Assembly (NCBI GenBank): GCA_013153375.1
Contig: JAADEN010000066.1
Coordinates: forward strand, 1 to 7,849
Direction of reading: 5' to 3'
From: Chloroflexota bacterium
GTDB taxonomy: Bacteria; Chloroflexota; Anaerolineae; Anaerolineales; DRMV01
Length of the DNA stretch: 7,849 nt
The position numbers were made by a program, and so were the translations under genes. Below the pieces are notes generated by a model, which made no database searches, was not told the origin of the DNA, and saw only the letters and a program-made list of their open reading frames with translations. Below are positions 6,897 through 7,849 of the stretch, in pieces (positions within the stretch are counted from its first letter, which is position 1; each line of letters begins with the position of its first letter).

Positions 6897-6919
6897 CGCC
6901 TCCCCCTGGCCGGGAGGCG
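6897..6919 (+). terminator. GC-rich hairpin after prfB, possible terminator
   Basis: CGCCTCCC (6897-6904) pairs perfectly with GGGAGGCG (6912-6919) around a 7-base loop. A larger, imperfect stem is also possible between 6885-6895 and 6914-6925. Only TTT follows, at 6926-6928, so it is a weak intrinsic terminator at best. It lies in the 125-base gap between prfB and the deacetylase gene. No clear promoter is seen in that gap. Confidence 0.35.
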
Positions 6920-6977
6920 GCGCGCTTTGGCCCGCAGCGCGAGGCCCTGCGCCGCGGATTCGACCAAGGAGCGACCC

Positions 6978-7739
6978 ATGCGCGTTCTGGCCTTTTTTGC
7001 CCATCCCGACGACGAAACCCTGATGGCCGGTGGCACCCTGGCCGCGCTGTCCCGCGCCGGGCACGAGGTCTTCGTGCTCAGCGCCACCCGGGGCGAAGGC
7101 GGCGAGCGGGGCGACCTGCCTCTGGCCGCGACCGAGGACCTGGGCGCGGTCCGCAGCCGGGAACTGGCCTGCGCGGTGCAGGCCCTGGGCGCGCGGGGGC
7201 CCTTCTTCCTGGGCTACCGCGATCCCCAGGTCGGCCCCGACGGGACCCTGTACCCCTTCGCGGACCGGGATCAGGCCGTGGCCCAACGGCTGATCCGTTG
7301 GCTGCGGGGCCTGCGGCCGCACCTGCTGCTCACCCACGGCTCCCGGGGCGAGTACGGGCATCCCGCGCATGTGCAGGTGCATCGGGCCGCGGCCGCGGCC
7401 CTGGAGGAGTTGCCCCCCGCGCTGCGGCCCGCGTGGTACACGCCCCTGGCCTACCTGCCCGACCTGCCCCTGGAGGGGCTGTTCAACCCCGAGCCCGCGC
7501 ACTGGCTGGTCGCGCTGGACGACGAGGCCCTGGCCGCCAAAGTGCGGGCCGCGGAGTGCCACCGCACCCAACACGCCATGTTCCAGCGGGTGGGCCAGGC
7601 CCGCTTTGGCCGTCCCGTGACCGTGGCCGAGTTCATCGCCGCGGTGCCCGTGGAGACCTGGCGCCGGGCCGACACCGACGCGGAGCCCCCGGACGGGCCT
7701 CTGGGCCGCGCGCTGGGGCCTCTGGCGCGGCGGGTGTGA
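6978..7739 (+). CDS. PIG-L (LmbE-like) family zinc-dependent deacetylase
   Basis: This 253-residue protein belongs to the family of zinc hydrolases that remove an acyl group, usually acetyl, from amino sugars or glycoconjugates; known members include MshB, BshB and PIG-L. The signature AHPDDE is at residues 8-13, with His9 and Asp12 as expected zinc ligands and Asp11 as the likely general base. The second motif, GEYGHPAH, is at 124-131, with His131 as the third ligand and His128 at the catalytic acid position. The common form HPDH is HPAH here, a change at a non-ligand position. The length is typical and there is no signal peptide. AAGGAG lies 6 bases before the ATG at 6978; an upstream in-frame TTG at 6927 has no such site. 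The next gene begins one base after its stop, suggesting an operon. The substrate is unknown; no mycothiol or bacillithiol genes are nearby. Confidence 0.93.
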   Translation: MRVLAFFAHPDDETLMAGGTLAALSRAGHEVFVLSATRGEGGERGDLPLAATEDLGAVRSRELACAVQALGARGPFFLGYRDPQVGPDGTLYPFADRDQAVAQRLIRWLRGLRPHLLLTHGSRGEYGHPAHVQVHRAAAAALEELPPALRPAWYTPLAYLPDLPLEGLFNPEPAHWLVALDDEALAAKVRAAECHRTQHAMFQRVGQARFGRPVTVAEFIAAVPVETWRRADTDAEPPDGPLGRALGPLARRV

Positions 7740-7740
7740 A

Positions 7741-7849
7741 ATGTCCGTCCCGCGGCGTTTGTTGCGCCTGCCCGTGGCCTTCGCGGTGTGGCGTTTGCCC
7801 CCGGACGCGGCGTGGCCCGCGGCGGCCCACACCGCGCGCTGGGCCTTCG
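7741..7849 (+). CDS. Probable ACT-domain protein (partial, N-terminus only)
   Basis: The frame begins with ATG one base after the deacetylase stop and stays open to the right edge, giving 36 codons. The visible segment, with LRLPVAFAVWRLPPDAAWP in the middle, resembles the start of small bacterial ACT-domain proteins. These often begin with a leucine-rich stretch followed by FAVCRLPPDAPLPAWA-like sequence and bind amino acids. The match is from memory of the family and covers only one short stretch. No strong ribosome binding site is seen, which fits coupling to the gene before it. If it is not an ACT protein, it is simply an unidentified gene start. Confidence 0.55.
   Translation, partial: MSVPRRLLRLPVAFAVWRLPPDAAWPAAAHTARWAF

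Noticed and set aside
3018..7739. A bacillithiol or mycothiol pathway made of the GT4 enzyme and the PIG-L deacetylase.
   Set aside because: The genes are on opposite strands with unrelated genes between them, the GT4 N-terminus does not look like BshA, and no ligase gene is present.

Overview
The window is a very GC-rich stretch of bacterial chromosome with six to seven ordinary protein genes and no mobile element, CRISPR array, rRNA or tRNA that I can see. The best guess for the source is a member of the Chloroflexota (Anaerolineae-like). This is an inference from the strongly GC-biased third codon positions, the style of the multi-pass membrane protein, the PIG-L/ACT pair and the release factor sequence; no marker here settles the taxonomy.

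Layout. The left half reads on the minus strand. From right to left it holds a GT4-family glycosyltransferase (4202 to 3018), a non-coding gap of about 395 bases that is visibly less GC-rich than the genes, the replication initiator gene dnaA (2622 to 1159), and a multi-pass membrane protein (1181 to beyond base 1). The membrane protein starts inside the end of dnaA and runs off the left edge. The right half reads on the plus strand: a family 1 glycoside hydrolase (4309-5667), peptide chain release factor 2 (prfB, 5754-6852, split by a programmed +1 frameshift), a PIG-L family deacetylase (6978-7739), and, one base later, the first 36 codons of a probable ACT-domain protein cut by the right edge. 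The two halves diverge from a short region (4203-4308) with back-to-back -10-like elements.

How the genes relate. dnaA and the membrane protein overlap by 23 bases and are probably co-transcribed, though nothing links them functionally; dnaN, the usual dnaA neighbour, is not next to it. The glycosyltransferase and the glycoside hydrolase both act on sugars and share a divergent promoter region, but a common pathway is not demonstrated. prfB has its own extended -10 promoter and the classic autoregulatory frameshift site. PIG-L and the ACT protein look like an operon.

The most informative items are the textbook-quality prfB recoding site, the unusual dnaA neighbourhood, and the structured AT-richer gap upstream of dnaA (a 16-bp perfect palindrome, a 12-bp direct repeat and a likely terminator). 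I found no convincing new multi-gene system.
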